DNA of 64,000 bases from Paenarthrobacter aurescens TC1 (GTDB lineage Bacteria; Actinomycetota; Actinomycetes; Actinomycetales; Micrococcaceae): the NCBI GenBank assembly GCA_000014925.1, contig CP000474.1, forward strand, positions 2,480,001 through 2,544,000, in the 5' to 3' direction. This document shows, piece after piece, positions 56,932-64,000 of the stretch (the stretch's first letter is position 1; each line of letters starts with the position of its first letter). Below the pieces are notes generated by a model. It was not told where the DNA came from. It searched no databases and saw nothing but the letters and a program-made list of their open reading frames with translations. Both the position numbers and the translations under genes were made by a program.

Positions 56932-58188
56932 TTACTTTTCCTTGGTGATCAGTAGTTCGTGTGCGCCTGCAGTTGCTGCGCCCATGGACTCAACCACCGC
57001 TTTGGTTCGCTGGTAGGTCTCAGCGTCGGCCGCAGGTGTAGCGCAGACTCCCTGGGGTGCGTCGCTGGCTACCGAGCACCAGCGATAGGGATCGCGAACG
57101 ATGACTGACGGAGCCCAGGCGAGATCCGAAGCAGCCCAAGTACCTGCGGCGTTTTGGCTGAACTGTGCCCTGACGAGCAGCCCTTCGTTATTGGCGACGT
57201 ACCACGGTGACAATTCAGTGACGCCGTTGCCCAGCCCATACACGATCCACGTGCCTTTGTAATTCTCGATAGGCAGCACCGAGTGGGTGTGGTGTCCGTA
57301 GATCATGGTGAACTGTCCGCTGTCCACCAACGCGTGAGCAACCTCCTGCTGCTGGGCATTGGCTTCGCTGGCGTACTCGTCCCCGGCATGCATGACGCCA
57401 AGGACAATGTCAGCCCCAAGTGCCTTCGCCTGGGTCGCCTTCGCGATCATGGCCGCCGGGTCCAGCTCGTCCACCAGCCACGGGTATTCCGGGATTTGCC
57501 CATTGTGGCCATACGTTCCAATGATGACGGCCACCTTGGCTGCGTCCGTTTGGAGCATCAGTATTTCCTTGGACTCCGCTTCCGTGCGGTAGGACCCCGT
57601 GTGCTTCAGGCCCGCTGCATCCAAAGCATCCAGTGTCCGGAGCAAACCTTCGGTCCCGCGGTCAATGGTGTGGTTGCTCGCTGTAGTGCAGGCCTGGTAG
57701 CCGACGTCCTTGGAAGCAGTGATGATTTGCGGCGGCACGTTGAAGGACGGGTAGGCAGAGAACGGCCCTTCCGGCGAAGCAACGGGCGTTTCTTGGTGGC
57801 AAATGGCGAGGTCGCTGTTGCGAATGTAGCGACGCTGTCCTTCAAGAAGTGGGACGAATGTGTAGCCGGGAAGACCTGCCGCCGCGGCGTCAGCTCTAGC
57901 TTGTTGCCAGAGCTGGGTGTGAACCAGCATGTCGCCTGTCACCGTGATGGAGGTGCAGCGTAATTCCGGGCAAGCGGGCCCCTTGCCCGGAGTCGGGTTC
58001 GGCGCAGGGGTACGCGTTGGAGCCGGGGTTTCCGTTACCGGGGCCGAAGCGGCGCTGCTGCGGTTCGAGTTTTCAGTTTCGGAAATGACACCGCAGGCGT
58101 TCAAGGACAGGGTAAGCGCCATCGCGCCCAGCACGAGTGCCGCCTGCTGAGGACGGTACCAGGCCGCGGAAAATGTGATTTTGCCCAT
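56932..58188 (-). CDS. CapA-like metallophosphatase-fold lipoprotein
   Basis: A 418-residue exported protein. The signal ends in the lipobox SLNAC with Cys32, followed by a Ser/Thr/Pro-rich linker (to about residue 70) and a CapA/PGA-synthesis domain: TGDMLVHTQLW, CHQETPVASPEGPF, ASNHTIDRG, GVMHAGDEYASEA and YGHHTHSVLPI, which contain the metal-binding Asp, Asn and His pattern. Relatives include poly-gamma-glutamate synthesis protein CapA, but no CapB or CapC gene is near. Start: ATG 58188 (AGGA 8 bases upstream); ATG 58197 would add 3 residues. Convergent with gatD. Confidence 0.87.
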   Translation of the reverse strand: MGKITFSAAWYRPQQAALVLGAMALTLSLNACGVISETENSNRSSAASAPVTETPAPTRTPAPNPTPGKGPACPELRCTSITVTGDMLVHTQLWQQARADAAAAGLPGYTFVPLLEGQRRYIRNSDLAICHQETPVASPEGPFSAYPSFNVPPQIITASKDVGYQACTTASNHTIDRGTEGLLRTLDALDAAGLKHTGSYRTEAESKEILMLQTDAAKVAVIIGTYGHNGQIPEYPWLVDELDPAAMIAKATQAKALGADIVLGVMHAGDEYASEANAQQQEVAHALVDSGQFTMIYGHHTHSVLPIENYKGTWIVYGLGNGVTELSPWYVANNEGLLVRAQFSQNAAGTWAASDLAWAPSVIVRDPYRWCSVASDAPQGVCATPAADAETYQRTKAVVESMGAATAGAHELLITKEK

Positions 58189-58270
58189 GACTTTCATCCT
58201 ACGGCGGAAGCCCGGAGGAACAGGGCGTGCCGCTCTTGAGGACACGATTCTTACGTGAAAGAGTCGCTTC

Positions 58271-60262
58271 ATGACCAATCCACTCTTGAGTTCCAGCCCG
58301 CTGCCTTACGGGCTTCCGCCCTTCGCCGGCACTTCAGCAGGGCACTACGCCGAGGCCGTAGAGGCAGGCTTGGCTTCGCATCTCCAGGAAATTTCGCGGA
58401 TCGCGGACAACCCGGAGCCCGCCACCTTGGAGAACACAGCCTTGGCCATGGAGCGGTCCGGACTTCTCCTCAACAGGGCTGCGGCAGCGTTCTTCACTCT
58501 CGTTTCCGCGGATGCTTCAGAGGCCATCAAAACGCTTGAGACAAAGTTGTCACCCAAGTTCTCAGCACATCAGGATGCTGTCTATATGAACCGCGCGCTC
58601 TTCGAGCGGTTCGCCGCCATAGAAACCACCGGCCTGGATGCGGAAGCCTCCCGATTGGTGGAGGAGTACCTCAAGGAGTTCCGACAGTCCGGAATTCAGC
58701 TCGATGACGCCGGGCAGCACCGCTTGCGTGAAGTCAACGCGGAGCTGTCCCGCTTGGGCACCGAGTTTGGCCAGCGCGTCAAGGAAGGCATGAAGTCCGC
58801 CGCCCTGCTCCTTGACGACGCCGAAGATCTGACCGGGCTGCAGCCCGAAATGGTTACCGCCGCTGCAGAAGCTGCAAAGCTTGCCGGGCATGATGGCAAG
58901 TACCTACTGACGCTGATGCTACCCAGCAACCAACCCGCCTTGGCGTCACTGGAGAACCGAACCATCCGCCGTCGCCTGTATGAAGCGTCCCTGGCTCGCG
59001 GCGCCGATGGCAGCACCTTGGATGTCCGCGACCTGGTGAAAGCTACTGCACGTTTGCGGGCCGAGAAAGCCACACTTTTGGGGTTTGCCAACTTCGCTGA
59101 GCTGGTAGTGGACCAGCAGACTGCGCCAGGTTTCAGCGAAGTACAGGCGATGCTGGGCCGGCTCGCTCCGGCTGCCCTGAGCAACGCTGAGTCGGAAGCA
59201 CAAGCCTTGGCCGAATCCGCCGGCCACCAAATTGAGCCGTGGGATTGGGCGTACTACTCAGCCCGGGTCCGCCAGGAGAAGTTCGAGGTGGACGAGCAAG
59301 CACTCCGGCCTTACTTCAGCCTTGAAACCGTACTCAACGACGGGGTCTTCCATGCGGCGACCAAGCTGTACGGGGTTACCTTCAGTGAGCGGGAAGACCT
59401 TGAAGGCTATCACCCGGATGTCCGCGTCTGGGAAGTCCGTGATCAAGACGGCAGCGGCCTCGGCCTCTTCTTGGGCGACTACTACACCCGGGAGTCAAAG
59501 CGCGGAGGTGCCTGGATGAATTCCCTCGTGGAACAGTCCAGCCTGCTGGGAACCCAGTCCGTGGTCATCAACAACCTCAACATCACCAAGCCGGCTCCCG
59601 GCGAGCCTACATTGCTGTCCTTGGACGAGGTCCGTACCGTTTTCCACGAATTCGGCCACGCGCTGCACGGGCTCTTTTCCGATGTCACCTATCCACGGTT
59701 CTCCGGAACGTCCGTACCGCGCGACTTCGTGGAATATCCGTCCCAGGTCAACGAAATGTGGATCATGTGGCCCGAGGTCCTGGCCAACTATGCACGCCAT
59801 TACTCCACGGGGGAGGCACTCCCCCAGCACACCGTGGACAAACTCAATGAGTCATTGTTGTGGGGAGAAGGGTTCGCAACTACCGAATATCTCGGGGCGG
59901 CGCTCCTTGACGTGGCGTGGCACGTGCTGTCCGAGTCCGAAGTCCCGGAGGACGTTCTCGCGTTCGAAGCCAAGGCGCTGGCTGATGCGGCAATCACGCA
60001 CCCGCTGATCCCGCCGAGGTACCGCACGGGGTATTTCCAACACATCTTCGCCGGTTCGGGTTACGCAGCGGGCTACTACTCCTATATCTGGAGCGAGGTG
60101 CTGGACGCCGACACTGTGGAATGGTTCAAGCACAACGGTGGCCTCACACGGGCGAACGGCGATCACTTCCGCTCGGAGCTGCTCTCACGGGGTAACAGCC
60201 GCGATCCGCTGGAATCCTTCCGCTCATTCCGAGGCCATGACGCCGACCTGGCCCCCTGCTAA
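58271..60262 (+). CDS. M3-family zinc metallopeptidase (oligopeptidase A / peptidyl-dipeptidase type)
   Basis: A 663-residue cytosolic peptidase. The zinc motif HEFGH is at 459-463 in FHEFGHALHGLFSDV, and the substrate region FVEYPSQVNEMW and RYRTGYFQHIFAGSGYAAGYYSY is typical of the M3A group. It would degrade short peptides. ATG start with AAAGAG upstream. It diverges from capA across 82 bases and ends 24 bases before a strong terminator. Confidence 0.94.
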   Translation: MTNPLLSSSPLPYGLPPFAGTSAGHYAEAVEAGLASHLQEISRIADNPEPATLENTALAMERSGLLLNRAAAAFFTLVSADASEAIKTLETKLSPKFSAHQDAVYMNRALFERFAAIETTGLDAEASRLVEEYLKEFRQSGIQLDDAGQHRLREVNAELSRLGTEFGQRVKEGMKSAALLLDDAEDLTGLQPEMVTAAAEAAKLAGHDGKYLLTLMLPSNQPALASLENRTIRRRLYEASLARGADGSTLDVRDLVKATARLRAEKATLLGFANFAELVVDQQTAPGFSEVQAMLGRLAPAALSNAESEAQALAESAGHQIEPWDWAYYSARVRQEKFEVDEQALRPYFSLETVLNDGVFHAATKLYGVTFSEREDLEGYHPDVRVWEVRDQDGSGLGLFLGDYYTRESKRGGAWMNSLVEQSSLLGTQSVVINNLNITKPAPGEPTLLSLDEVRTVFHEFGHALHGLFSDVTYPRFSGTSVPRDFVEYPSQVNEMWIMWPEVLANYARHYSTGEALPQHTVDKLNESLLWGEGFATTEYLGAALLDVAWHVLSESEVPEDVLAFEAKALADAAITHPLIPPRYRTGYFQHIFAGSGYAAGYYSYIWSEVLDADTVEWFKHNGGLTRANGDHFRSELLSRGNSRDPLESFRSFRGHDADLAPC

Positions 60263-60286
60263 AGCGCCGCGGCCTCAACTAAACAC

Positions 60287-60332
60287 AACGACGCCGGACG
60301 CTCACCTCATAAGGCGACCGTCCGGCGTCGTT
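60287..60332. terminator. Terminator after the M3 peptidase gene
   Basis: Perfect 14-base arms AACGACGCCGGACG and CGTCCGGCGTCGTT around an 18-base loop, 24 bases past the peptidase stop. The gap to pdxS holds this and one further stem-loop, no gene. Confidence 0.85.
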
Positions 60333-60392
60333 CATAACCTCAAGCACCTCAAGCTGAGGGCAGGGGCGATCCGGCAGTGTGCGTAAAAGGGG

Positions 60393-60436
60393 CCCCGCGC
60401 CCTGAGCAGCTACTTAGCTGCCAACGGGGCGCGGGG
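60393..60436 (-). terminator. GC-rich stem-loop after pdxS
   Basis: Arms CCCCGCGCCC and GGGCGCGGGG are exact complements, with an inner CAGCT/AGCTG pairing in the loop. It lies 44 bases past the pdxS stop and probably ends the thrS-HIT-pgsA-pdxS run. Confidence 0.75.
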
Positions 60437-60480
60437 AATAGCACGCAGAGGATTGCCGCTGTCCGAGACTTAAGTGCGGC

Positions 60481-61407
60481 TTACCAGCCGCGCTCTGCGA
60501 GGCGGTGGGGCTGCGGGATGTCGTCGACGTTGATGCCCACCATGGCTTCGCCGAGGCCGCGGGAGACCTTGGCGATCACGTCGGGATCGTCGTGGAACGT
60601 GGTGGCCTTCACGACGGCGGCGGCGCGCTCTGCCGGGTTACCGGACTTGAAGATACCGGAACCAACGAATACGCCGTCGGCGCCGAGCTGCATCATCATC
60701 GCAGCATCAGCCGGGGTAGCGATGCCACCGGCAGTGAACAGCACCACGGGGAGCTTGCCGGTGGCGGCAACTTCCTTGACCAGCTCGTACGGGGCCTGCA
60801 GCTCCTTGGCCGCAACGTACAGCTCGTCCTCAGGCAGGGCAGCGAGCTTGGCGATCTCCGAACGGATCTTGCGCATATGGCCCGTGGCGTTGGAAACATC
60901 GCCGGTACCGGCTTCGCCCTTGGAACGGATCATCGCCGCGCCTTCGTTGATACGGCGCAAAGCCTCACCCAGGTTGGTGGCACCACAAACGAACGGGACG
61001 GTGAAGTTCCACTTGTCGATGTGGTTGATGTAGTCCGCCGGCGTCAGGACCTCGGACTCGTCGATGTAGTCAACACCGAGGGACTGCAGGACCTGGGCTT
61101 CGACGAAGTGCCCGATGCGGGCCTTGGCCATGACCGGGATGGACACGGCGGCGATGATCGCATCGATCATGTCCGGATCCGACATGCGGGACACGCCGCC
61201 CTGGGCGCGGATATCGGCCGGGACACGCTCGAGTGCCATGACAGCCACGGCACCGGCATCCTCGGCGATGCGGGCCTGCTCGACGTTAACGACGTCCATG
61301 ATGACGCCGCCCTTGAGCATCTCCGCCATGCCCCGCTTAACCCGGCTGCTGCCCGTGACGCTGTTCGCGGACGAACCGGCTTCGTTGCTTACATCTGGTG
61401 TAGACAC
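60481..61407 (-). CDS. pdxS: Pyridoxal 5'-phosphate synthase subunit PdxS
   Basis: A 308-residue TIM-barrel enzyme making PLP from ribose 5-phosphate, glyceraldehyde 3-phosphate and ammonia. Catalytic Lys95 in VMAKARIGH, Lys163 in [10 protein letters not shown], and Asp38 in VIMDVVN are all present; the C-terminal [20 protein letters not shown] is conserved. The frame is open to 61482; GTG 61407 is chosen because AGGGG lies 5 bases upstream. It is separated from pgsA by 255 bases and from its partner pdxT by 5.7 kb. Confidence 0.97.
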   Translation of the reverse strand: MSTPDVSNEAGSSANSVTGSSRVKRGMAEMLKGGVIMDVVNVEQARIAEDAGAVAVMALERVPADIRAQGGVSRMSDPDMIDAIIAAVSIPVMAKARIGHFVEAQVLQSLGVDYIDESEVLTPADYINHIDKWNFTVPFVCGATNLGEALRRINEGAAMIRSKGEAGTGDVSNATGHMRKIRSEIAKLAALPEDELYVAAKELQAPYELVKEVAATGKLPVVLFTAGGIATPADAAMMMQLGADGVFVGSGIFKSGNPAERAAAVVKATTFHDDPDVIAKVSRGLGEAMVGINVDDIPQPHRLAERGW

Positions 61408-61662
61408 AAAAACCCCTATGGGTAGATAAACGACCGTTTTGCCGGAGGCGCGCGCAGCCACACGACCGCAATCAGCGCACACCGGGTTTCAGGTCAAGGT
61501 GACCAAGTACTAGTAATAGTAGTCGCACCTTGCATGGTGGCAGTACATTCATTACTGCCTCGAAGGGCAATAAAGCGGGCTCTGGTAGGACAGGTGCACA
61601 ACCGGAGAGGAACGATTTTGGTTTGCCAACCAGTTCCCCCGGCAAGCGTTGACCCACGGCGT
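61408..61662 (-). promoter_or_regulatory. pdxS upstream region with inverted repeat GGCAGTA-N7-TACTGCC
   Basis: No gene is visible in these 255 bases. At 61539-61559 the arms GGCAGTA and TACTGCC are exact complements around CATTCAT, about 130 bases before pdxS. A repeated ACTA-type patch lies at 61508-61523. Either could be a regulator site; PdxR-type control of pdxS is known elsewhere, but no pdxR gene is in the window and no promoter is convincing. Confidence 0.45.
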
Positions 61663-62292
61663 TTATGCTGCAGCAGTTCCATCGGCTTCGGCCATGGCCT
61701 GTCGGCGAACGGCGGTCATCCGTTGGACGATCGTCACCACACTTGCCAAGGCAAGGAGGATCAGGGTCCCGAACAATACAACCGGCGGCAGACCCAATCC
61801 CGTGAGCCCCGTGACGAGCAGCACGGACGCCAAGCGCTCTGCACGCTCTGCGATCCCGACGCTCGCTTGGTAGCCCAAGGACTCCGCTTTGGCCCGGGCG
61901 TAGGAAACAACCATTCCAAGAACCAGGCAGATGACTGCTGCAGAACCTATCGCCGGATCCTCACCTCCGGTGAAAAACCAGATAGTCAGGCCGGCAAATA
62001 TCGCACCATCGGCAAGCCGGTCCAAAGTGGAATCCAGGAATTTGCCCCAGCCGCCGCTGCGCCCCTGAAGCCTCGCCATGATTCCGTCTACGACATCTGA
62101 AAATGCGAAGAAGGCGACCACAACCGAACCCCACCACAAAAAGCCCAACGGGTAGAGGACGAGTCCGCCCAATATCACGCCTGCGGTCCCTGCAATGGTC
62201 ACGGCGTCAGGAGACACACCGATCCTCAGGAGCCATCGCGCTAGAGGAGTAAAGAGTGAAGTGAAAAAGCCGCGCGCATGCCTATTGAGCAT
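61663..62292 (-). CDS. pgsA: Phosphatidylinositol phosphate synthase / CDP-alcohol phosphatidyltransferase
   Basis: A 209-residue membrane enzyme with about six helices. The CDP-alcohol motif is complete: Asp66-x2-Asp69-Gly-x2-Ala-Arg-x8-Gly83-x3-Asp87-x3-Asp91. In Actinobacteria the gene next to HIT and thrS makes phosphatidylinositol phosphate from CDP-diacylglycerol and inositol phosphate. The frame is open to 62448; ATG 62292 (MLNRHARGFF) overlaps the HIT stop by 11 bases and gives the family length. The expected acyltransferase and mannosyltransferase genes downstream are absent; pdxS follows instead. Confidence 0.9.
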   Translation of the reverse strand: MLNRHARGFFTSLFTPLARWLLRIGVSPDAVTIAGTAGVILGGLVLYPLGFLWWGSVVVAFFAFSDVVDGIMARLQGRSGGWGKFLDSTLDRLADGAIFAGLTIWFFTGGEDPAIGSAAVICLVLGMVVSYARAKAESLGYQASVGIAERAERLASVLLVTGLTGLGLPPVVLFGTLILLALASVVTIVQRMTAVRRQAMAEADGTAAA

Positions 62293-62875
62293 TCGACTCC
62301 CCCGGCCAGGCTTCGGCCACAAGCTTGCGGACCTCATCGAGTGTCTGCGTGATGGCCTTGGTCTGGGCGATGATCGGGAAGAAGTTTCCATCCCCGCCCC
62401 AGCGCGGAACCACGTGCTGATGGAGATGCGCTGCAATACCGGCACCACCGGTCACGCCTTGGTTCATGCCCAGATTAAAGCCGCTCGGATTGGAAACTTT
62501 CCGCAGCACCCGCATTGCCGTCTGGGTGAGGTCGGCGAACTCGGCCGTTTCCTCCACTGTGATGTCCGTGTAGTCGGGTACGTGCCGGTAGGGGCAGATC
62601 AACAAATGACCGGGGTTGTACGGGAACAGGTTAAGGACCACATAGCAGGTCCGTCCCCGATAGACGATGAGGGATTCCTCATCTGAGCGTGTGGGTCCTA
62701 CACAGAACGGGCAGTCGTCCTTGTTCTTGAATTGATCCTGCCCGCCCTTGATGTAGGCCATACGGTGCGGAGTCCACAGGCGCTGAAACGCGTCCGGTAC
62801 GCCTGCCAATCCGAAGTCATCGGTGACGTCGGCATCGCTCGGAAGGTCAGCTGCCGCGCCTGTGTTCTCCTGCAC
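62282..62875 (-). CDS. HIT-family nucleotide hydrolase/transferase
   Basis: A 197-residue protein with the histidine triad HLHQHVV (150-156), CPFC (55-58) and YNPGHLLICPYRHVP. Such proteins cleave nucleoside phosphate bonds, for example as AP4A phosphorylases. The frame is open to 63025; the GTG at 62875 (MQENTGAAAD) begins 19 bases after the thrS stop and avoids a long overlap. Conserved between thrS and pgsA in Actinobacteria, so coupling with tRNA charging by-products is conceivable but unproven. Confidence 0.9.
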   Translation of the reverse strand: MQENTGAAADLPSDADVTDDFGLAGVPDAFQRLWTPHRMAYIKGGQDQFKNKDDCPFCVGPTRSDEESLIVYRGRTCYVVLNLFPYNPGHLLICPYRHVPDYTDITVEETAEFADLTQTAMRVLRKVSNPSGFNLGMNQGVTGGAGIAAHLHQHVVPRWGGDGNFFPIIAQTKAITQTLDEVRKLVAEAWPGESNAQ

Positions 62876-62894
62876 CGTCTCTGTGTCCGTTCCG

Positions 62895-64000
62895 TCAGCT
62901 CTCGCGGTTCTTGACGGCGTCAACGATCCTGCGGACCGCCTCGGCCACGGGCACTCCATTGTCCTGGCTGCCGTCCCGGAAACGGAACGACACCGCACCG
63001 GCTTCCGCATCCTCGCCGCCGGCAATCAGGACGAACGGGATCTTGTCCTTGCTGGCTGTGCGGATCTTCTTGGGGAACCTGTCCGAGGAGATATCCACCT
63101 CGGCACGGATTCCGGCAGCCTTGAGCTGGCCGACGACGTCGAACATGTAGTCGTTGAACGTCTCGGCGACGGGGATGCCCACTACCTGTACAGGAGCGAG
63201 CCATGCAGGGAATGCCCCGGCGTAGTGCTCGGTGAGAACACCCATGAAGCGTTCCACGGAACCGAAAAGGGCCCGGTGGATCATGACGGGGCGTTGGCGC
63301 GTGCCGTCGGCAGCCTGGTATTCCAATTCGAAACGCTCGGGCAGGTTGAAGTCCAGCTGAATGGTGGACATTTGCCAGGTCCTGCCCAGAGCATCTTTTG
63401 CCTGAACGGAGATCTTGGGGCCGTAAAATGCTGCTCCACCCGGGTCCGGTACCAAGTGCAGACCGGAAGCCTCTGCGACCTCGGACAAAGTGCGTGTAGC
63501 TTCCTCCCAGGCGGCATCGTCACCAACGAACTTCTCTTCGTTCTTGGTGGAGAGCTCCAAGTAGAAGTCGTCCAGGCCGTAGTCCTTGAGCAGGCCAAGG
63601 ACGAAGTTCAGGGTGGTGGTGAGCTCGTCCTTCATCTGCTCGCGGGTGCAGTAGATGTGGGCGTCATCCTGTGTCATGCCACGGACACGGGTCAGCCCGT
63701 GCACAACCCCGGACTTCTCGTAGCGGTACACCGAACCGAATTCAAAAAGGCGCAGCGGAAGTTCGCGGTAAGACCGGCCCCGGGAGCGGAAGATCAGGTT
63801 GTGCATGGGGCAGTTCATCGGCTTCAGGTAGTAATCCTGCGCAGGCTTCCGCACGCTGCCGTCTTCGTTGAATTCGGCGTCCACCTGCATCGCCGGGAAC
63901 ATGCCGTCCTTGTACCAGTCAAGGTGGCCTGAAACCTCGTAGAGGTGTCCCTTGGTGATGTGCGGGGTGTAGACGAACTCATAACCGGCGTCCACATGGC
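62895..64000 (-). CDS. thrS: Threonyl-tRNA synthetase, C-terminal part (cut by window edge)
   Basis: About 368 codons of the catalytic and anticodon domains are present; the gene continues beyond 64000, so the N-terminal TGS and editing domains are not seen. [20 protein letters not shown] (zinc Cys), [20 protein letters not shown] (motif 2) and [19 protein letters not shown] (motif 3) are visible, followed by the anticodon domain. A GTG near 63995 is internal, not the start. It leads the thrS-HIT-pgsA run. Confidence 0.96.
   Translation of the reverse strand, partial: HVDAGYEFVYTPHITKGHLYEVSGHLDWYKDGMFPAMQVDAEFNEDGSVRKPAQDYYLKPMNCPMHNLIFRSRGRSYRELPLRLFEFGSVYRYEKSGVVHGLTRVRGMTQDDAHIYCTREQMKDELTTTLNFVLGLLKDYGLDDFYLELSTKNEEKFVGDDAAWEEATRTLSEVAEASGLHLVPDPGGAAFYGPKISVQAKDALGRTWQMSTIQLDFNLPERFELEYQAADGTRQRPVMIHRALFGSVERFMGVLTEHYAGAFPAWLAPVQVVGIPVAETFNDYMFDVVGQLKAAGIRAEVDISSDRFPKKIRTASKDKIPFVLIAGGEDAEAGAVSFRFRDGSQDNGVPVAEAVRRIVDAVKNRES

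Noticed and set aside
62290..62448. Extended pgsA start
   Set aside because: The longer frame would run through the HIT gene without homology; MLNRHARGFF is the family start.

Overview
The window is chromosomal DNA from a high-GC Gram-positive bacterium of the Micrococcaceae, most likely Arthrobacter or Paenarthrobacter. The evidence is the actinobacterial gene order, many GTG and TTG starts, and lineage markers: an mIHF-type nucleoid protein, a phosphatidylinositol-phosphate synthase next to a HIT protein and thrS, DUF948/DUF6167 proteins between rpsD and alaS, a VLRF1-like protein, and a PriA without ATPase motifs. I see no rRNA, tRNA, IS element, prophage or CRISPR array. The identification rests on recognised protein motifs and gene order; no database search was run.

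Layout. (1) 1-6533 is accessory: the end of an aldo/keto reductase gene, an alpha/beta hydrolase, a GT4 glycosyltransferase, then a probable vanillate demethylation cluster vanA-vanB-vanK (minus strand) divergent from a PadR-type regulator, with two inverted repeats in the shared control region. (2) 6530-21551, minus strand, is a housekeeping block: pyrR-pyrB-pyrC-(PH-like membrane protein)-carA-carB-pyrF (the whole UMP pathway except pyrD and pyrE), then mihF, gmk, rpoZ, coaBC, metK and priA. A hairpin matching a PyrR-binding loop abuts the pyrR ribosome binding site, and a CRP/GlxR-like palindrome precedes mihF. (3) 21707-22945 is a plus-strand PrsW-type membrane protease. (4) 23058-36750, minus strand: rarA, rpsD, DUF948, DUF6167, alaS, ruvX, mltG, aroE, aroC, aroK, aroB, a TPR protein, efp and nusB. 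(5) 36792-44860: a VLRF1-like protein, a GNAT acetyltransferase, hisS-aspS, a membrane-anchored cyclophilin, a DUF349 protein and an AbiEi-like orphan protein. (6) 44909-54739, minus strand: pdxT-yebC-ruvC-ruvA-ruvB-yajC-secD-secF-rel. (7) 54842-60262: murT-gatD (lipid II amidation), a CapA-like lipoprotein on the opposite strand, and an M3 peptidase. (8) 60481-64000, minus strand: thrS (cut by the window edge), a HIT protein, pgsA and pdxS.

Functionally the window links UMP synthesis, chorismate synthesis, coenzyme A and PLP synthesis, aminoacyl-tRNA synthesis, Holliday-junction processing (RuvABC, RuvX, RarA), Sec export and the stringent response. Points most worth a second look: a MurT without the expected Cys4 zinc ribbon; a VLRF1-family protein that seems to have lost its catalytic loop; divergent, apparently leaderless pdxT and murT promoters flanking a perfect inverted repeat; a His-rich cytoplasmic extension on MltG; the paired van operators; and the PyrR RNA element.
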